Assembly (NCBI RefSeq): GCF_900115125.1
Contig: NZ_FOVJ01000004.1
Coordinates: forward strand, 1 to 64,000
Reading direction: 5' to 3'
DNA: 64,000 bases
Origin: Nitrosospira briensis
Lineage (GTDB): Bacteria > Pseudomonadota > Gammaproteobacteria > Burkholderiales > Nitrosomonadaceae
In this document: positions 63,533-64,000 of the stretch, piece by piece
How positions within the stretch are numbered: the first letter of the stretch is position 1
How the letters are laid out: each line of letters begins with the position of its first letter
Position numbers and translations under genes: made by a program
The notes under the pieces: generated by a model
Databases searched by the model: none
What the model saw: only the letters and a program-made list of their open reading frames with translations
What the model was told of the DNA's origin: nothing

Positions 63533-64000
63533 ATGCAGCTTGAAATAATAGTACTTTCGAAAGCTGGAGGCCGTGAGGTCAATGAAGATGCATGCGGCTT
63601 CTGGTCGGCTCCGGAAGCTTGTTTTTGCGTCCTGTCGGACGGTCTCGGTGGACATTATGGTGGAGATGTCGCTTCGAAACTCGCGGTGCAGCATACGCTC
63701 GACTCGTTTCGTGCCATGCCTGAATGTAGCAGCCGGGCAGTCGAGGCGGCATTGCAGGCCGGCAATCTCGCTATCATTCGCGAGCAGCACCGTGACGCCA
63801 GGCTCAAGCAGATGCGTGCTACCGCAGTGGTTCTCTCCATTGATACGAAACTTGGTGTCGCGGTGTGGGGACATGTGGGCGATTCGCGCCTGTATTGTTT
63901 CCGCGAAGCCCGGATCATCGAGCAGACTCGCGACCACAGCGTAATACAGAGTATGGTCGACGCTGGTTATCTACAGCCCAGGGAACTGCGAGATTCGCCC
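63533..64000 (+). CDS. PP2C-type Ser/Thr phosphatase, N-terminal part (runs off the window)
   Basis: 156 codons are visible from the ATG at 63533; the gene continues past the right edge. The PP2C motifs are present: KAGGREVNEDACG, CVLSDGLGGHYGGDVAS with the metal Asp, and AVWGHVGDSRLYCFR. It should remove phosphate from TagH or its kinase, the PppA role in the T6SS threonine-phosphorylation pathway. It starts 78 bases after tagH on the same strand. Confidence 0.93.
   Translation, partial: MQLEIIVLSKAGGREVNEDACGFWSAPEACFCVLSDGLGGHYGGDVASKLAVQHTLDSFRAMPECSSRAVEAALQAGNLAIIREQHRDARLKQMRATAVVLSIDTKLGVAVWGHVGDSRLYCFREARIIEQTRDHSVIQSMVDAGYLQPRELRDSP

Overview
The window looks like the chromosome of a betaproteobacterial ammonia oxidiser, most likely Nitrosospira or a close relative. 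The evidence is the left edge: the last codons of what appears to be amoB, then two paralogous membrane-anchored periplasmic proteins (amoE/orf4 and amoD/orf5), then copC and copD. That amoCAB-orf4-orf5-copCD order is characteristic of beta-AOB. Base composition is moderately GC-rich.

Layout. 1-4400: 3' end of the ammonia monooxygenase operon and copper genes. 4593-9613: minus-strand housekeeping block (scpB, scpA, trpS, M50 protease, Sua5/YciO/YrdC protein, PHP phosphatase). 9804-14131: cysG, a 1-Cys peroxiredoxin, a 377-bp MITE-like element, a MltF-like lytic transglycosylase and tRNA-Ser(CGA). 14976-26839: a type VI secretion (T6SS) core in the order tssA, tssB, tssC, hcp, hcp, tagJ, tssE, tssF, tssG, tssH(clpV). 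27020-39729: a T6SS cargo region with a Tae4-type amidase and a candidate lipoprotein immunity gene, a GNAT enzyme, a TPR-methyltransferase, VgrG with an extended repeat tail, a DUF6484 protein, a DUF2169 protein, a ketoacyl-synthase-like protein without recognisable catalytic residues, and a DUF4150(PAAR-like)-Rhs toxin with a putative immunity gene. 39730-42840: a graveyard of decayed mobile DNA (IS30-type and two REP-associated transposase remnants) and a frameshifted gene. 42823-46084: a TIGR02270/HEAT-repeat protein and a candidate membrane-active effector with a putative immunity partner.

46153-64000 is rich in signalling and envelope genes. It holds a Ser/Thr kinase fused to an extracytoplasmic sensor and HAMP domain, a LysM-polysaccharide deacetylase lipoprotein with TPR/LysM lipoproteins, an unknown minus-strand protein, and a two-partner secretion pair whose 1653-residue exoprotein carries FG-GAP-like repeats and ends in a caspase-like (C14) protease domain. 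A second Ser/Thr kinase, a glycine-zipper lipoprotein, the T6SS FHA protein TagH and the start of a PP2C phosphatase follow. The kinase/FHA/phosphatase trio matches the threonine-phosphorylation pathway that controls T6SS firing elsewhere. The T6SS membrane complex and tssK (tssJ, tssK, tssL, tssM) are absent and may lie beyond the right edge.

The most unusual items are the TPS exoprotein with a caspase domain, the apparently catalytically dead ketoacyl-synthase homologue inside the Rhs delivery module, the Rhs C-terminal toxin with its neighbour, and the effector/immunity candidate at 44661-46084. All assignments come from reading the sequence and recalling protein families. No searches were run.
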